Below, in pieces: positions 33,937 through 42,973 of a stretch of 64,000 nt of DNA (position 1 is its first letter; every line of letters begins with the position of its first letter). The position numbers and the translations under genes were made by a program. Under the pieces are notes generated by a model. That model was not told the origin of the DNA. It saw only the letters and a program-made list of their open reading frames with translations, and did no database searches. The DNA is from Lachnospiraceae bacterium P6A3 (GTDB lineage: Bacteria; Bacillota; Clostridia; Lachnospirales; Lachnospiraceae), in the NCBI GenBank assembly GCA_000702085.1, contig JNKP01000001.1:62001-126000 (forward strand). The letters are read 5' to 3'.

Positions 33937-34776
33937 TTATTGTCTCTTGATTTTTCTGATCGAACGAACTACGAAACCGCTCGTATCTGTTGTACCTTCA
34001 TATGCGGCAACTGCAGCGGCGATAACCGCAACAAGTTCTGCATCCGAGCTTTCTGCTGTCTCGTTCTTGACGATCTGTTCAACAGCTTTGTTGATTCCCT
34101 CTTCGGTCTTGTCTTTCTTCTTGGTTCCCTTGAAGAGAGCAGGAACTGCGCCGAAAAGCCAGATTATGAAAGCGATGATGATGAGCATTGCAAATACAGT
34201 GCCCATTCCGATCAGGGTATTAAGGCCGGCTTTTGACATCTTCTCACCCAGATTATAATCGGGATTGAATGCTGCACTTACAAGAACAGTGTCGGTAAGA
34301 TCGTTTTTATAGATCAGTTCGGCAGTAGCGTTTCTATTAGCGCAAACGCACTCAACATCTACAATGATCTCATTTCCGTCAACTCTTATAACGGGATCAC
34401 CGACACTGACGATAGAACCGGTTTCCGCAATTCCTTTTTCGAAATTGGTAACAGCGTTGACAAAAGCATATCCGTCTACCGCGAAGCCTTCATCGAGTAC
34501 AAAATCTTCTACTTCCGAATATGTCAGGTCTTTGTAATGAACTCCCAAATATGTAGGGTCTTCAACAAGATTTTCAAGAGTATCGATTGCATAAGAGGCT
34601 GTAATGGTTCCGGCTCTGTATGCTCTCCATTCCTGGATATCTACTTCCTCAAGGCCGTATGACTGCTGGAGAATTGCGACGTTAAGATCGCTGAGTTTAT
34701 ACTCTTCCTTCTCACCGCAGGCACAAAGAAGAATTCCCAACACTACCGTCAAAAGGACCAATTTGAATTTTTTCAT
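33937..34776 (-). CDS. Lipoprotein fused to OadG-like gamma subunit
   Basis: 279 residues. It starts with a lipoprotein signal (MKKFKLVLLTVVLGILLCAC; likely lipid-modified C20). A roughly 155-residue extracytoplasmic domain of unknown type (about 25-180, DUF3887-like at most) follows. A membrane helix (187-209, GMGTVFAMLIIIAFIIWLFG) and a charged tail ending FVVRSIRKIKRQ match the small OadG/MmdD subunit, which assembles the decarboxylase. The usual gamma subunit is only 80-120 residues, so this is an N-terminally extended form. The extra domain would face outside. Confidence 0.78.
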   Translation of the reverse strand: MKKFKLVLLTVVLGILLCACGEKEEYKLSDLNVAILQQSYGLEEVDIQEWRAYRAGTITASYAIDTLENLVEDPTYLGVHYKDLTYSEVEDFVLDEGFAVDGYAFVNAVTNFEKGIAETGSIVSVGDPVIRVDGNEIIVDVECVCANRNATAELIYKNDLTDTVLVSAAFNPDYNLGEKMSKAGLNTLIGMGTVFAMLIIIAFIIWLFGAVPALFKGTKKKDKTEEGINKAVEQIVKNETAESSDAELVAVIAAAVAAYEGTTDTSGFVVRSIRKIKRQ

Positions 34777-34790
34777 CTTGTCGTCCTTTC

Positions 34791-36185
34791 TTAAATCGAT
34801 GTGTGTTTCTTATAAAGTTCGCTTCCGTTCTTGGAATAGAGCATCTCAAATGCTGCAATGACATACTTACGTGTATCTGCGGCATTAATTACCTGGTCTA
34901 CATATCCGCGACGTGCTGCATCTGCTGCGCCGTTCATTCCGGCGTCAATATCGGAAGCGCTTGCTCCGGTGATCTGAGCAGCAAGTTTGCTCTCCATGAT
35001 TCCAACCTTGGCAGATGACCATGCGATGGTCATATCTGCTCCGAGTGCCTTGGAGTTCATGATGTTTGCGGCGTTGCCGATGGCATCGCCGGTAATAACA
35101 TTAACCTTGGGTACGGTAGCGGAAGCAAGTACGCCTGCAAGTGATGCGGCGCTTCTTACGATTCTCTTCTCATTGCACTCGGAGGTTTCAAATCCCTTAA
35201 CATTGGTAAGGGTGAGAACCTGAATGTCGAAAGCATCGCAGAACTTAATGAAGTCTGATGCCTTGTCGCATCCCTTTGCAGTGAGAACATTATCAATCTT
35301 AACTGCTTTCTCGCCTTCGAACTTATATCCGTTATTAGCAACAACTCCGGTAAGAACACCGTCAAGTCTGATGAATGCGGTAACAACGGAAGGCTCGTAA
35401 GCAGGTCTGATCTCTACGTATGATCCCGCATCACCGAGATTCTCGATAAGAGCTGCGGCAGATCCGGCATCGGTAACTGCAAGTGCTCTGTTAAGATCAT
35501 CGGTGCAGGTTCCTTCGGGATCGTCATTTGCGGTTTCATTATTCGAAGGAAGAACAGAAACAAGCTGTCTTACGGCAGCAAAGAGATCGGCCTCGGTAGC
35601 ACAAAGCTGTGCGTTACCGGTAACCTCCGACTGATATTTTCCGCTTGCGGTATCGTTCTTGGCAGTATAGTTGCCTGTGATGGTGTCGGGAGCATTTACG
35701 AAAAGCTTTCCGTCACCGGAGATAAATGTAAAATCAGAAAGTCCGGAGAAAAGTCCGGCACCGCCTCCGCAGTTTCCTACTACGGCAGTAATCTGAGGGA
35801 TAAGTCCGGATGCTTTGGTCATCTTGCCGTAGATACGGCCGAATGCATAAAGTGCATCACTTCCCTCCTCTAATCTCATGCCTGCGCAATCGATGATTCC
35901 GATGACGGGCGATCCTGTTCTGATAGCCATGTCATACAGGTTAACGATCTTGCGTGCATGCATTTCGCCGATGCTGCCTCCGAGGACTGACGCATCCTGG
36001 CTGTAGACATATACGCATCTTCCTCCGATTGTGCCGTATCCGGTCACACATCCGTCTGACGCAAGAGCCTTGGGATCGGTATTAAGATCCGTTGATCTTG
36101 CGGTTACGAGTGCTCCGATCTCGGCAAAGCTCGAATCGTCAAGAAGCGATGCGATACGCCCGAGCGCTTTTGAAGTACCACTCAT
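34791..36185 (-). CDS. Carboxyltransferase subunit, acyl-CoA (MmdA/PccB-like) type
   Basis: 464 residues. The crotonase-fold carboxyltransferase domain carries GGRCVYVYSQDASVLGGSIGE, SPVIGIIDCAGMRLEEG and AVVGNCGGGAGLFSGLSDF (N-half), with KAVKIDNVLTAKGCDKASDFIKFCD and ITGDAIGNAANIMNSKALG in the C-half. It resembles methylmalonyl-CoA or glutaconyl-CoA decarboxylase alpha subunits but is somewhat short (usually about 510-580). It is the first gene of the operon with GGAGG before the ATG. A candidate promoter TTGCAC-18-TATGAT lies at 36268-36297. With oadA at the far end, the operon has two different carboxyltransferases sharing one carrier and pump. Confidence 0.83.
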   Translation of the reverse strand: MSGTSKALGRIASLLDDSSFAEIGALVTARSTDLNTDPKALASDGCVTGYGTIGGRCVYVYSQDASVLGGSIGEMHARKIVNLYDMAIRTGSPVIGIIDCAGMRLEEGSDALYAFGRIYGKMTKASGLIPQITAVVGNCGGGAGLFSGLSDFTFISGDGKLFVNAPDTITGNYTAKNDTASGKYQSEVTGNAQLCATEADLFAAVRQLVSVLPSNNETANDDPEGTCTDDLNRALAVTDAGSAAALIENLGDAGSYVEIRPAYEPSVVTAFIRLDGVLTGVVANNGYKFEGEKAVKIDNVLTAKGCDKASDFIKFCDAFDIQVLTLTNVKGFETSECNEKRIVRSAASLAGVLASATVPKVNVITGDAIGNAANIMNSKALGADMTIAWSSAKVGIMESKLAAQITGASASDIDAGMNGAADAARRGYVDQVINAADTRKYVIAAFEMLYSKNGSELYKKHTSI

Positions 36186-36336
36186 GTTGTTTCCTCCGAA
36201 TTCTTATATATTTTGATTTAAAGGAGAAAAACCGATTTTTCCCCATTTTTTCAATCTTAACCACTATATCATACGGGGCACTTTTTTGAAAGTGCAAATA
36301 ACCGTTAAATCTTGTCTATTTTGCCTGTAAAAGGAC

Positions 36337-36372
36337 AAAAAAATACCCCGGCGGAAAATACCGTCGGGGTAT
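36337..36372 (-). terminator. Terminator of scpAB
   Basis: A 12-bp stem (36343-36354 with 36361-36372; ATACCCCGGCGG on the plus strand, one G-T pair) is followed by seven T on the minus strand. It lies just after the scpB stop. Confidence 0.92.
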
Positions 36373-36385
36373 GTATATCGTTATA

Positions 36386-36955
36386 TCAAATATCCAGTTT
36401 TACGCTTATCTCAGCTTCCGCTTCTTTCTTGTACTCTTCCACCTGATCGGGTGTGATCTGGGGAAGGTCGCTTATGGAAGTTACTCCGAAGCATCTGAGG
36501 AAGTTCTCGGTGGTTCCGAACAGGATGGGCTTACCGGGAGCGTCCAGTCTTCCGAATTCTTTGATAAGATCGTACTCAAGAAGCTTGTTAACCGCATGCT
36601 CACAGGATACACCACGGATCTTTTCAATCTCGATCCTGGTTACGGGCTGCTTGTAAGCTATTATCGACAGTGTCTCAAGCACGGTATCGGAAAGCGTGAA
36701 TCTGGGCTTGGACTTGGTAACCTTGATAAGGTAATCGTAATTATCGGGCTTGGTACATAGCTGTACCGCATCCTCAAGCTTTACCAGCTGTACTCCGCAT
36801 GCGGGATTCTCATACTTGAGAGTGAGCTCGTCCAAAGCATCATTTATCTCGCCCTCGGTAACCTCCAGAACTTCGGCAAGTTTCTTGATATCAACCGAAT
36901 CTCCGAGAGCAAACAAAATACTTTCTATTGCACTTTCAATCGCAGTAAGTTCCAT
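36386..36955 (-). CDS. scpB: Segregation and condensation protein B
   Basis: 189 residues. Two winged-helix domains are present: ESAIESILFALGDSVDIKKLAEVLEV at the N-terminus and ETLSIIAYKQPVTRIEIEKIRGVSCEHAV in the second, both hallmarks of ScpB. ScpB dimers bind ScpA and SMC in the chromosome condensin complex. The start overlaps the scpA stop by one base (TGATG). The smc gene is not in this window. Confidence 0.96.
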   Translation of the reverse strand: MELTAIESAIESILFALGDSVDIKKLAEVLEVTEGEINDALDELTLKYENPACGVQLVKLEDAVQLCTKPDNYDYLIKVTKSKPRFTLSDTVLETLSIIAYKQPVTRIEIEKIRGVSCEHAVNKLLEYDLIKEFGRLDAPGKPILFGTTENFLRCFGVTSISDLPQITPDQVEEYKKEAEAEISVKLDI

Positions 36956-37758
36956 CAGCTTTCTATTCCTTCACTGACCTCTGCGGCAGGCACTTCATCA
37001 GAAGGCTTGTCTGCCAGATTAGAGGTGATCATAATATCGTCTTCAATGTTTTCCTGAGATACGGTGATGTCTCCGCTCTTCATAAGCTCAAGCACGATAA
37101 GGAACGTGACAATGAGTTCGGCACGGCTGCGCTGCTTTTCAAGAAGCTTTCTGAAAGAGAAAGTCTTATGTTCCGTGGCAAAGGCTCTGACAAAGAGAGT
37201 CTTCGCATCCATATCGATCTCTTCTCTTTCGATATTGCCGTAACGGCTTCTGATGGGATCGATCCTGTCTTCCTGTCTCATGAGCATTGCCTTGAATATC
37301 TCATGAAGCTTGGGAAGAGTCATATCTCCGCGAAGCTCATCGTAATCGATGGGGGCTTCGTAATCTTTGACTTCATCGGGGAGAATCTTCTTGGTTCTGA
37401 AAAGAACCTGTGCGGCGGTCATCTGTCTGTCCTTAAGTTCAAGGGAAAGCTGACGCGCCATCTTATATTCGAGAAGCTGCTGAACGAGTTCCGCTCTTGG
37501 ATCCTCGGGTTCGCCCTCTTCATTCTCCTCTACGGGAAGCAGCATCTTGCACTTAATATCCAGAAGAGTTGCAGCCATTACAAGGAACTCGCTGCAGATA
37601 TCCATGTTCTCTTCCTTCATCTGCTTGATGTAGTCAAGATACTGAGCCGTTATCTCTACGATGGGAATATCGTATATATCTATTTTATTTTTCTCGATCA
37701 GATGAAGGAGAAGGTCCAAGGGCCCCTCGAACACCTGAAGCTTAACAGGTATAGCCAT
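36955..37758 (-). CDS. scpA: Segregation and condensation protein A
   Basis: 267 residues. The N-terminal kleisin part has VKLQVFEGPLDLLLHLIEKNKIDIYDIPI and FLVMAATLLDIKCKMLLP, the standard ScpA signatures, and the C-terminal winged helix includes IVTFLIVLELMKSGDITVSQ. It bridges the SMC heads in condensin. It lies 12 bases after the metallophosphoesterase stop and is coupled to scpB. Confidence 0.97.
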   Translation of the reverse strand: MAIPVKLQVFEGPLDLLLHLIEKNKIDIYDIPIVEITAQYLDYIKQMKEENMDICSEFLVMAATLLDIKCKMLLPVEENEEGEPEDPRAELVQQLLEYKMARQLSLELKDRQMTAAQVLFRTKKILPDEVKDYEAPIDYDELRGDMTLPKLHEIFKAMLMRQEDRIDPIRSRYGNIEREEIDMDAKTLFVRAFATEHKTFSFRKLLEKQRSRAELIVTFLIVLELMKSGDITVSQENIEDDIMITSNLADKPSDEVPAAEVSEGIES

Positions 37759-37770
37759 AACAGTTTCAGA

Positions 37771-38670
37771 TTATACTCCACCTGTGGGTTTCAAATCAAT
37801 TACTACCAGTTCCCCGGGGTTAAATATCCTGATGGGGATCGAATGTGAGCCGAGTCCTCTTGATATAACGACTTTCCTGCCGTTTATATCAAACAGTCCT
37901 GCATCATATTTGGGAAAAAGAGAAAGCTTGGGTGAAAATACACCTCTCATCACATGAGCGCCTTCCTCAATTTTCTTACGTGATACGGGGACAGGAATTC
38001 TGACAAGTCCGCCGTGTAAATGTCCGGAAAGAGTCAGATCCGCACCATACGCAGCATAGCTTTCCGTATATATAGGATTATGGGCAAGAAGGATGTTATA
38101 CTTCGATGCATCCGGTTTGCCCACGGTTTCATCGATATAGGAAGGATCCATCTCAGTATCCTTCATTCTCTTATAATAGCTCCGATCCGCCGAAAAAGAG
38201 ATCACATTCAGTCCGGTATCTTCCAATGAAAATACACCGTTTTCGGTTATGGAAATCCCCGCCTCCGATAAAGAAGCGGTATATTTCTCCCAGGTATCAC
38301 CGTATGTCTCGGGATAAAGCTTAAGTCTGAGCTCATGGTTTCCGAAAGCGTAAACCATGGGAAAAGACTTATTCAGCTCCTTCAGAAATCCTTCAACCTT
38401 CTCGGTGCCTTTACCCGGATGAGCCGTGATCATATCCCCGCCGATAAGTATCAGATGGGGGTCAAGTTCCCTGATCTTTTCGAGCAAAAAAGTACCGCCC
38501 TCTCCATACATCTTGCAATGCAGATCGCTTAAGAACACTATTCTAACATTCTTACGGATCTTCCCGCTTTCGAATTCATATGAAGAGAGAGTAAATCTGC
38601 TCGTATCAAATACGATGACCCAGATAAAAAATATGATAATGGAGATCAGAAGCCATATCAGGATATCCAA
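37771..38670 (-). CDS. Membrane-anchored metallophosphoesterase (YkuE/YaeI-like)
   Basis: 299 residues. One N-terminal membrane helix (about 3-22) precedes a calcineurin-like phosphoesterase domain with VFLSDLHCKM (D-x-H), LILIGGDMI (GGD), YAFGNHELR (GNHE), LLAHNPIY and LTLSGHLHGG (GHxHxG), so all di-metal ligands are present. The YkuE/YaeI group hydrolyses UDP-diacylglucosamine-type or other phosphoesters; the substrate here is not known. It lies between rpsU and scpA; transcription may enter by read-through of the rpsU terminator because no separate promoter is clear. Confidence 0.9.
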   Translation of the reverse strand: MDILIWLLISIIIFFIWVIVFDTSRFTLSSYEFESGKIRKNVRIVFLSDLHCKMYGEGGTFLLEKIRELDPHLILIGGDMITAHPGKGTEKVEGFLKELNKSFPMVYAFGNHELRLKLYPETYGDTWEKYTASLSEAGISITENGVFSLEDTGLNVISFSADRSYYKRMKDTEMDPSYIDETVGKPDASKYNILLAHNPIYTESYAAYGADLTLSGHLHGGLVRIPVPVSRKKIEEGAHVMRGVFSPKLSLFPKYDAGLFDINGRKVVISRGLGSHSIPIRIFNPGELVVIDLKPTGGV

Positions 38671-38693
38671 GGTCTCTCCTTACCGTGTCAGAT

Positions 38694-38723
38694 AAAAAAA
38701 GGCCCCCGTTTTGTTTCAGGGGC
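38694..38723 (-). terminator. Terminator (attenuating) after rpsU
   Basis: A stem AGGCCCC/GGGGGCCT with a 12-base loop is followed by seven T on the minus strand (38694-38700). The next gene starts only 24 bases later, so partial read-through is likely. Confidence 0.85.
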
Positions 38724-38734
38724 CTCATCGGAAC

Positions 38735-38911
38735 TTAGTTATACTTGCGCTTTCTTGCAGCTTCAGACTTCTTCTTACGCTTTACAGAAGGCTTCTCGTA
38801 ATGCTCACGCTTACGGATCTCCTGCTGGATGCCTGCCTTTGCGCAGCTTCTCTTGAAGCGGCGAAGAGCGCTGTCAAGTGATTCGTTCTCTTTAACCTGT
38901 ACTGATGACAT
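38735..38911 (-). CDS. rpsU: 30S ribosomal protein S21
   Basis: 58 residues, starting [20 protein letters not shown] and containing [20 protein letters not shown], then a Lys/Arg-rich end ([17 protein letters not shown]), exactly the S21 pattern. S21 acts in translation initiation near the anti-Shine-Dalgarno. It has its own promoter, about 80 bases of leader, a good GGGAGG site and a following terminator. Confidence 0.97.
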   Translation of the reverse strand: MSSVQVKENESLDSALRRFKRSCAKAGIQQEIRKREHYEKPSVKRKKKSEAARKRKYN

Positions 38912-38991
38912 TTTCTCTTACCTCCCTTCAGTCCCTTTGTACTGCAGGGTTATTCTAATAATTTATTTACGCTAAACGCGTACTTTGAAAG

Positions 38992-39019
38992 TATATATTG
39001 GGAAATATCAAAAAGTCAA
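38992..39019 (-). promoter_or_regulatory. Promoter of rpsU
   Basis: On the minus strand TTGACT (39014-39019) and TATATA (38992-38997) are spaced by 16 bases; TATACT two bases further downstream is an alternative -10. It lies immediately after the stop of the upstream membrane-protein gene. Confidence 0.72.
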
Positions 39020-39026
39020 GAATTTT

Positions 39027-40160
39027 TTAATTCCCAAAGCCGTTATCGTTGTTATTGTCGGAATTCTGAGCGTAAACATCGCGCCAGTCGTCATTTACAT
39101 TCTGATCTCCGTAAGGATTCTGAGCGGTTGTATCCTGAGTGCCGTAGGTGTTCTGAGTGTTATAAGCATCATAAGCTGCGGTTGCATTCTGGGTATTATC
39201 GCTTCCGAAGGGGTTATAGGTCTCAAATTGTGCATTTGCGGGAGCAACGGGGACAAGAAGCTTATCCATCTCATTTATGCTCTTGGCAGCCAGCTTCTTG
39301 GATGTAGGGTTCATCGCAAGTGTGATTCCGAGACCAATGATCATAAGAATAAGCTCTCTGACATAAGCCTTAATAAACTCGGGCCACATAATGATCTCAA
39401 GAATGTCTCCCACATATGCGGCAGCCTGGAATACACCGATTTCATACCATTCGGAAGCTATACAGCAAGCCAGGAAATAGAAGTATCCGAACATCGCCAA
39501 AATACTGATCGTAATATGGCAAATGGTTCCTGCTGCACCGTAAGGTCCCTTTCCGAACTTAAATGCATAAGCGATTGCAATGGGAATACCGACATAGAGA
39601 GGATAAATACTGGTCTCTCCGTACCAGTAAATGCAGACTGCAAGCGCTACGAGAGCAATTGCCGCAACCAAAGCAGCTATGATACCGGAAACGATATTGC
39701 CGTCAAAGCTGTTAAGATTGGTAAGCTTAGCCTGCTTATCTCTGTCGTAGCACATTCTGTGCATCTTGATGGCGGTAGTATTTTTATAAAGTCCTACCGT
39801 ATCACAGTTGCCCATGTTGCAGAAAGGGCACTGATCCATATTGAAGTAAGAGGTATTTCTGGAAATAATGTTCCTGAATTCCTGATACTGGGTAACAGCG
39901 GTAAATGCGCTGTTAAAAGAAAAAGTGATCGAGGTTCCGTTTGCCCTGGGCTTTGCAATCTTTGCTGCCGAAGCGGCATTCTTAAGCACATTACAAGCGG
40001 CATCCGCGGATGATTTATTAGCGACGAAGAGCGATGCCATAGCACTTCCGTTACTGTTCCAGATTCTTACGGGAACGCCTGAAATTACATCAATAGCATT
40101 CAGCCCGCTGCACTTAAGACCGTAAGAATTAACGATATTTGCAAACGCATTTTTTGCCAT
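39027..40160 (-). CDS. Unknown polytopic membrane protein with Cys/His cluster and Asn/Gln-rich tail
   Basis: 377 residues; I do not recognise it. Residues 1-100 are a soluble, Ala/Ser/Asn-rich domain. A C111-x2-C114-x4-C119 ... H134-x2-C137 cluster looks like a small zinc-binding knuckle. Three to five hydrophobic helices follow (about 156-178, 185-202, 208-233, 265-284), and a tail from about 310 is rich in Asn, Gln, Tyr and Thr (low complexity, probably disordered). It lies 17 bases after the alaS stop and likely shares its transcript. No signal peptide is seen, so the N-terminal domain is probably cytoplasmic. Confidence 0.7.
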   Translation of the reverse strand: MAKNAFANIVNSYGLKCSGLNAIDVISGVPVRIWNSNGSAMASLFVANKSSADAACNVLKNAASAAKIAKPRANGTSITFSFNSAFTAVTQYQEFRNIISRNTSYFNMDQCPFCNMGNCDTVGLYKNTTAIKMHRMCYDRDKQAKLTNLNSFDGNIVSGIIAALVAAIALVALAVCIYWYGETSIYPLYVGIPIAIAYAFKFGKGPYGAAGTICHITISILAMFGYFYFLACCIASEWYEIGVFQAAAYVGDILEIIMWPEFIKAYVRELILMIIGLGITLAMNPTSKKLAAKSINEMDKLLVPVAPANAQFETYNPFGSDNTQNATAAYDAYNTQNTYGTQDTTAQNPYGDQNVNDDWRDVYAQNSDNNNDNGFGN

Positions 40161-40177
40161 CCTTTACCTCCGTTTTA

Positions 40178-42832
40178 TCAGCCTATTTGTCCTTCAAGTA
40201 CCTTGGCAGCTTCTGCAAGCGCCTTATCAATACCGGACGGATCCTTACCGCCGGCCTGAGCCATGTTAGGTCTTCCGCCACCGCCGCCTCCGACAATGGG
40301 TGCTACGGCTTTGATAAGATTTCCGGCATGAGCGCCTGCCTTAACAGCCGCATCGGTAGCCATGGCTACGATATTGACCTTACCGTCCTGGTCGGAAAAG
40401 AGAACAACAACACCCTCTCCGATCTTAGCCTTGGTCTGGTCCCCCAGATCTCTTAAGCCGTTCATGTCAACGCCCTTAACGCTTGTGGCTACAAGTTTGA
40501 TTCCCTTGACTTCGACAACCTGATCCGTTACATCTCCGAGAGCGTCCTTTGCAGCCTTGCTCTTAAGAGACTCAAGTTCGGAGTTAAGAGCTTTGATCTC
40601 ATCATTCATCTGAGCGATGCGGTTTGCAAGCTGCTCGGGTGAAGTCTTGGCAGCCTTGGAAGCTTCCTTAAGAAGTTCAGCCTGCTCTTCATAATATGCA
40701 ATGACATTTGCTGCTGTTACGGCCTCGATACGTCTTACGCCTGCAGCAACGCCGCTTTCTGACAAAATCTTAAAGGATGCAATCTGTCCCGTTTTTGATA
40801 CATGGGTACCACCGCAAAGTTCGATGGACCAGTCTCCTACGTTAACGACTCTTACGGTATCACCGTACTTTTCTCCGAAGAGTGCCATGGCACCGGTAGC
40901 CTTTGCTTCCTCAATACCCATGACATTGGTAACTACATCGAGATCTTCAGCAATCTTTTCGTTAACAATTCTTTCAACCTGAGCAATCTGCTCTGCGGTC
41001 ATAGCCTGACCGTAGCTGAAGTCGAATCTGGTTCTGAAGCTGTCCTGATATGAACCCTTCTGATGAGCACCGTCTCCGAGAACTTCCTGAAGTGCCTTCT
41101 GAAGAAGGTGGGTTGCGGTGTGATTCTTACAGGTTGCGTTTCTGTTTTTCTTATCAACGGAAAGAGTTACCTTGTCACCCTTGTTAAGAGTTCCCTTTAC
41201 AACCTTTCCGATATGTCCTATACGTCCGCCGGGAAGCTTTACAGCTTCTTCAACCGCAAACTCAGCGGATGCGGTAGTGATGATACCGGTATCGCCCTTC
41301 TGTCCGCCCATGGTTGCATAGAAAGGAGTCTTAGCGGTGATTATGGTTCCTTCCTGTCCCTCTTTAAGAGAATCAAGGAGTGATTCCTCACCTGCGATGG
41401 CTCCTACGGTATCCTCAGACTCAAGACAGTCATAACCGATAAACTCGCTCTTAAGATTTTCATCAAGCTTATCATAAACTGCGGGGCTGGTAAGCTTTGC
41501 GGAGAAATTTGCGTTCTCTCTTGCTTTAGCCTTCTGCTCTTCCATTGCAGCTTTGAAGCCTGCTTCATCAACCTGAAGACCTGCTTCCTCTGCAAGTTCC
41601 CGGGTAAGTTCTACGGGGAATCCGAAGGTATCATAGAGATAGAAAGCATCTTTTCCCGCAATCTGCTTGGAGCCTGCGCTCTTAGCGGTATCAAGGATCT
41701 TCTTAAATTCAGCCATTCCGTTTTCGATGGTAGCTTCGAAACGGTTAATTTCTTTCTTAAGTTCACCGAGGATATAATCCTTGTTCTTAACAAGAAGGGG
41801 ATATCCTTCGCTGTAGATATCATCGATATAAATGCTTGCAACGGAAAGGAGCTGATCCGCATTAAGTCCGAGGGATCTTCCGTGACGAACCGCACGGCGG
41901 ATAAGTCTTCTTAAGATATAACCTGCTCCGGTATTGTCGGGAAGAAGCTTTGCCTCGTCTCCGATAAGCATTACACCTGTTCTGAGGTGATCGGCTACGA
42001 TACGCATGGAACGGGTATTCTTGTCCTCTGCGTCATACTTATATCCGCTGAGTTCTTCGATCTTAGCGATTACGGATGCAAAAAGCTCGGTCTTATAAAC
42101 GTCGTCGATTCCGTTAAGGAATGCGAAGTTTCTCTCAAGTCCCCATCCGGTGTCAACGTTCTTCTGCTTAAGAGGTGTAAGATGTCCGTCGTGATGCTTC
42201 TCGTACTGCATGAATACATCATTACCGACCTCGGTGTATCTTCCGCAGTGGCATCCGGGCTTACAATCGGGTCCGCAGGGAGCCTTTGTATCGTCGATAA
42301 AGAACATCTCTGAGTCGGGTCCGCAGGGGCCGTACTCAAGTCCCCACCAGTTGTCCTCGGCAGGAAGGAAGAAAATGTTCTCTTTTTTAAATCCGCTCAT
42401 CTCACGGAATTTAGCGCCCTCTTCGTCTCTGGGAGCATTCTCGTCTCCTTCGAAAACGGTAGCTGCAAGGTGATCTGCGTCAAATCCGAATACCTGGGTA
42501 AGAAGCTCATAGCTCCACTTGCATCTGTCTTCCTTGAAGTAGTCTCCGAGGCTCCAACTTCCCATCATCTCGAAGAAGGTAAGATGGCTCTTATCGCCAA
42601 CGGAATCGATATCGTTGGTTCTTACACAGCCCTGGATATTGCAGAGTCTGGTTCCCTTGGGATGCTTTTCTCCGAGAAGATAAGGCATAAGAGGCTGCAT
42701 TCCGGCTACGTTGAACATAACGCCGGTAGATCCGTCGGATACGAGGGATACGGCACCGATGTCTACATGTCCGCGCTCCTTATAGAAATTAAGCCATGCA
42801 TTTCTTAATTCGTTGTAAGTAAACTTTTTCAT
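40178..42832 (-). CDS. alaS: Alanine-tRNA ligase
   Basis: 884 residues from the ATG at 42830-42832 (GGAG upstream); the frame extends 37 codons further, but MKKFTYNELRNAWLNFYKERGH is the canonical start. Catalytic class II core (SLVSDGSTGVMFNVAGMQPL, FFEMMGSWSLGDYFK), editing domain with HTATHLLQKALQEVLG and ELCGGTHVSKTGQI metal ligands, and a C-terminal DHHA1-like glycine-rich end (GGGGGGRPNMAQAGGKD) are all present. It charges tRNA-Ala. The upstream region holds a 62-bp tandem repeat array but no T-box. Confidence 0.97.
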   Translation of the reverse strand: MKKFTYNELRNAWLNFYKERGHVDIGAVSLVSDGSTGVMFNVAGMQPLMPYLLGEKHPKGTRLCNIQGCVRTNDIDSVGDKSHLTFFEMMGSWSLGDYFKEDRCKWSYELLTQVFGFDADHLAATVFEGDENAPRDEEGAKFREMSGFKKENIFFLPAEDNWWGLEYGPCGPDSEMFFIDDTKAPCGPDCKPGCHCGRYTEVGNDVFMQYEKHHDGHLTPLKQKNVDTGWGLERNFAFLNGIDDVYKTELFASVIAKIEELSGYKYDAEDKNTRSMRIVADHLRTGVMLIGDEAKLLPDNTGAGYILRRLIRRAVRHGRSLGLNADQLLSVASIYIDDIYSEGYPLLVKNKDYILGELKKEINRFEATIENGMAEFKKILDTAKSAGSKQIAGKDAFYLYDTFGFPVELTRELAEEAGLQVDEAGFKAAMEEQKAKARENANFSAKLTSPAVYDKLDENLKSEFIGYDCLESEDTVGAIAGEESLLDSLKEGQEGTIITAKTPFYATMGGQKGDTGIITTASAEFAVEEAVKLPGGRIGHIGKVVKGTLNKGDKVTLSVDKKNRNATCKNHTATHLLQKALQEVLGDGAHQKGSYQDSFRTRFDFSYGQAMTAEQIAQVERIVNEKIAEDLDVVTNVMGIEEAKATGAMALFGEKYGDTVRVVNVGDWSIELCGGTHVSKTGQIASFKILSESGVAAGVRRIEAVTAANVIAYYEEQAELLKEASKAAKTSPEQLANRIAQMNDEIKALNSELESLKSKAAKDALGDVTDQVVEVKGIKLVATSVKGVDMNGLRDLGDQTKAKIGEGVVVLFSDQDGKVNIVAMATDAAVKAGAHAGNLIKAVAPIVGGGGGGRPNMAQAGGKDPSGIDKALAEAAKVLEGQIG

Positions 42833-42973
42833 CTCATTACTCCAATAGCGAGCTATATTGCTCAGCTTTTTTTTGACTTTAATGCCAAGATTTTTATGAC
42901 AGGGAAAATGCGGACTCCATAGAAGCGTTCTATGAGGCGACACGCATCAATTTTCCGTGTAATTCAGGATTTT

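Noticed and set aside
40178-42943. 921-residue start for alaS
   Set aside because: The N-terminal 37 residues are not alanyl-tRNA synthetase-like; the standard MKKFTYNELRNAWL start has a good ribosome binding site.
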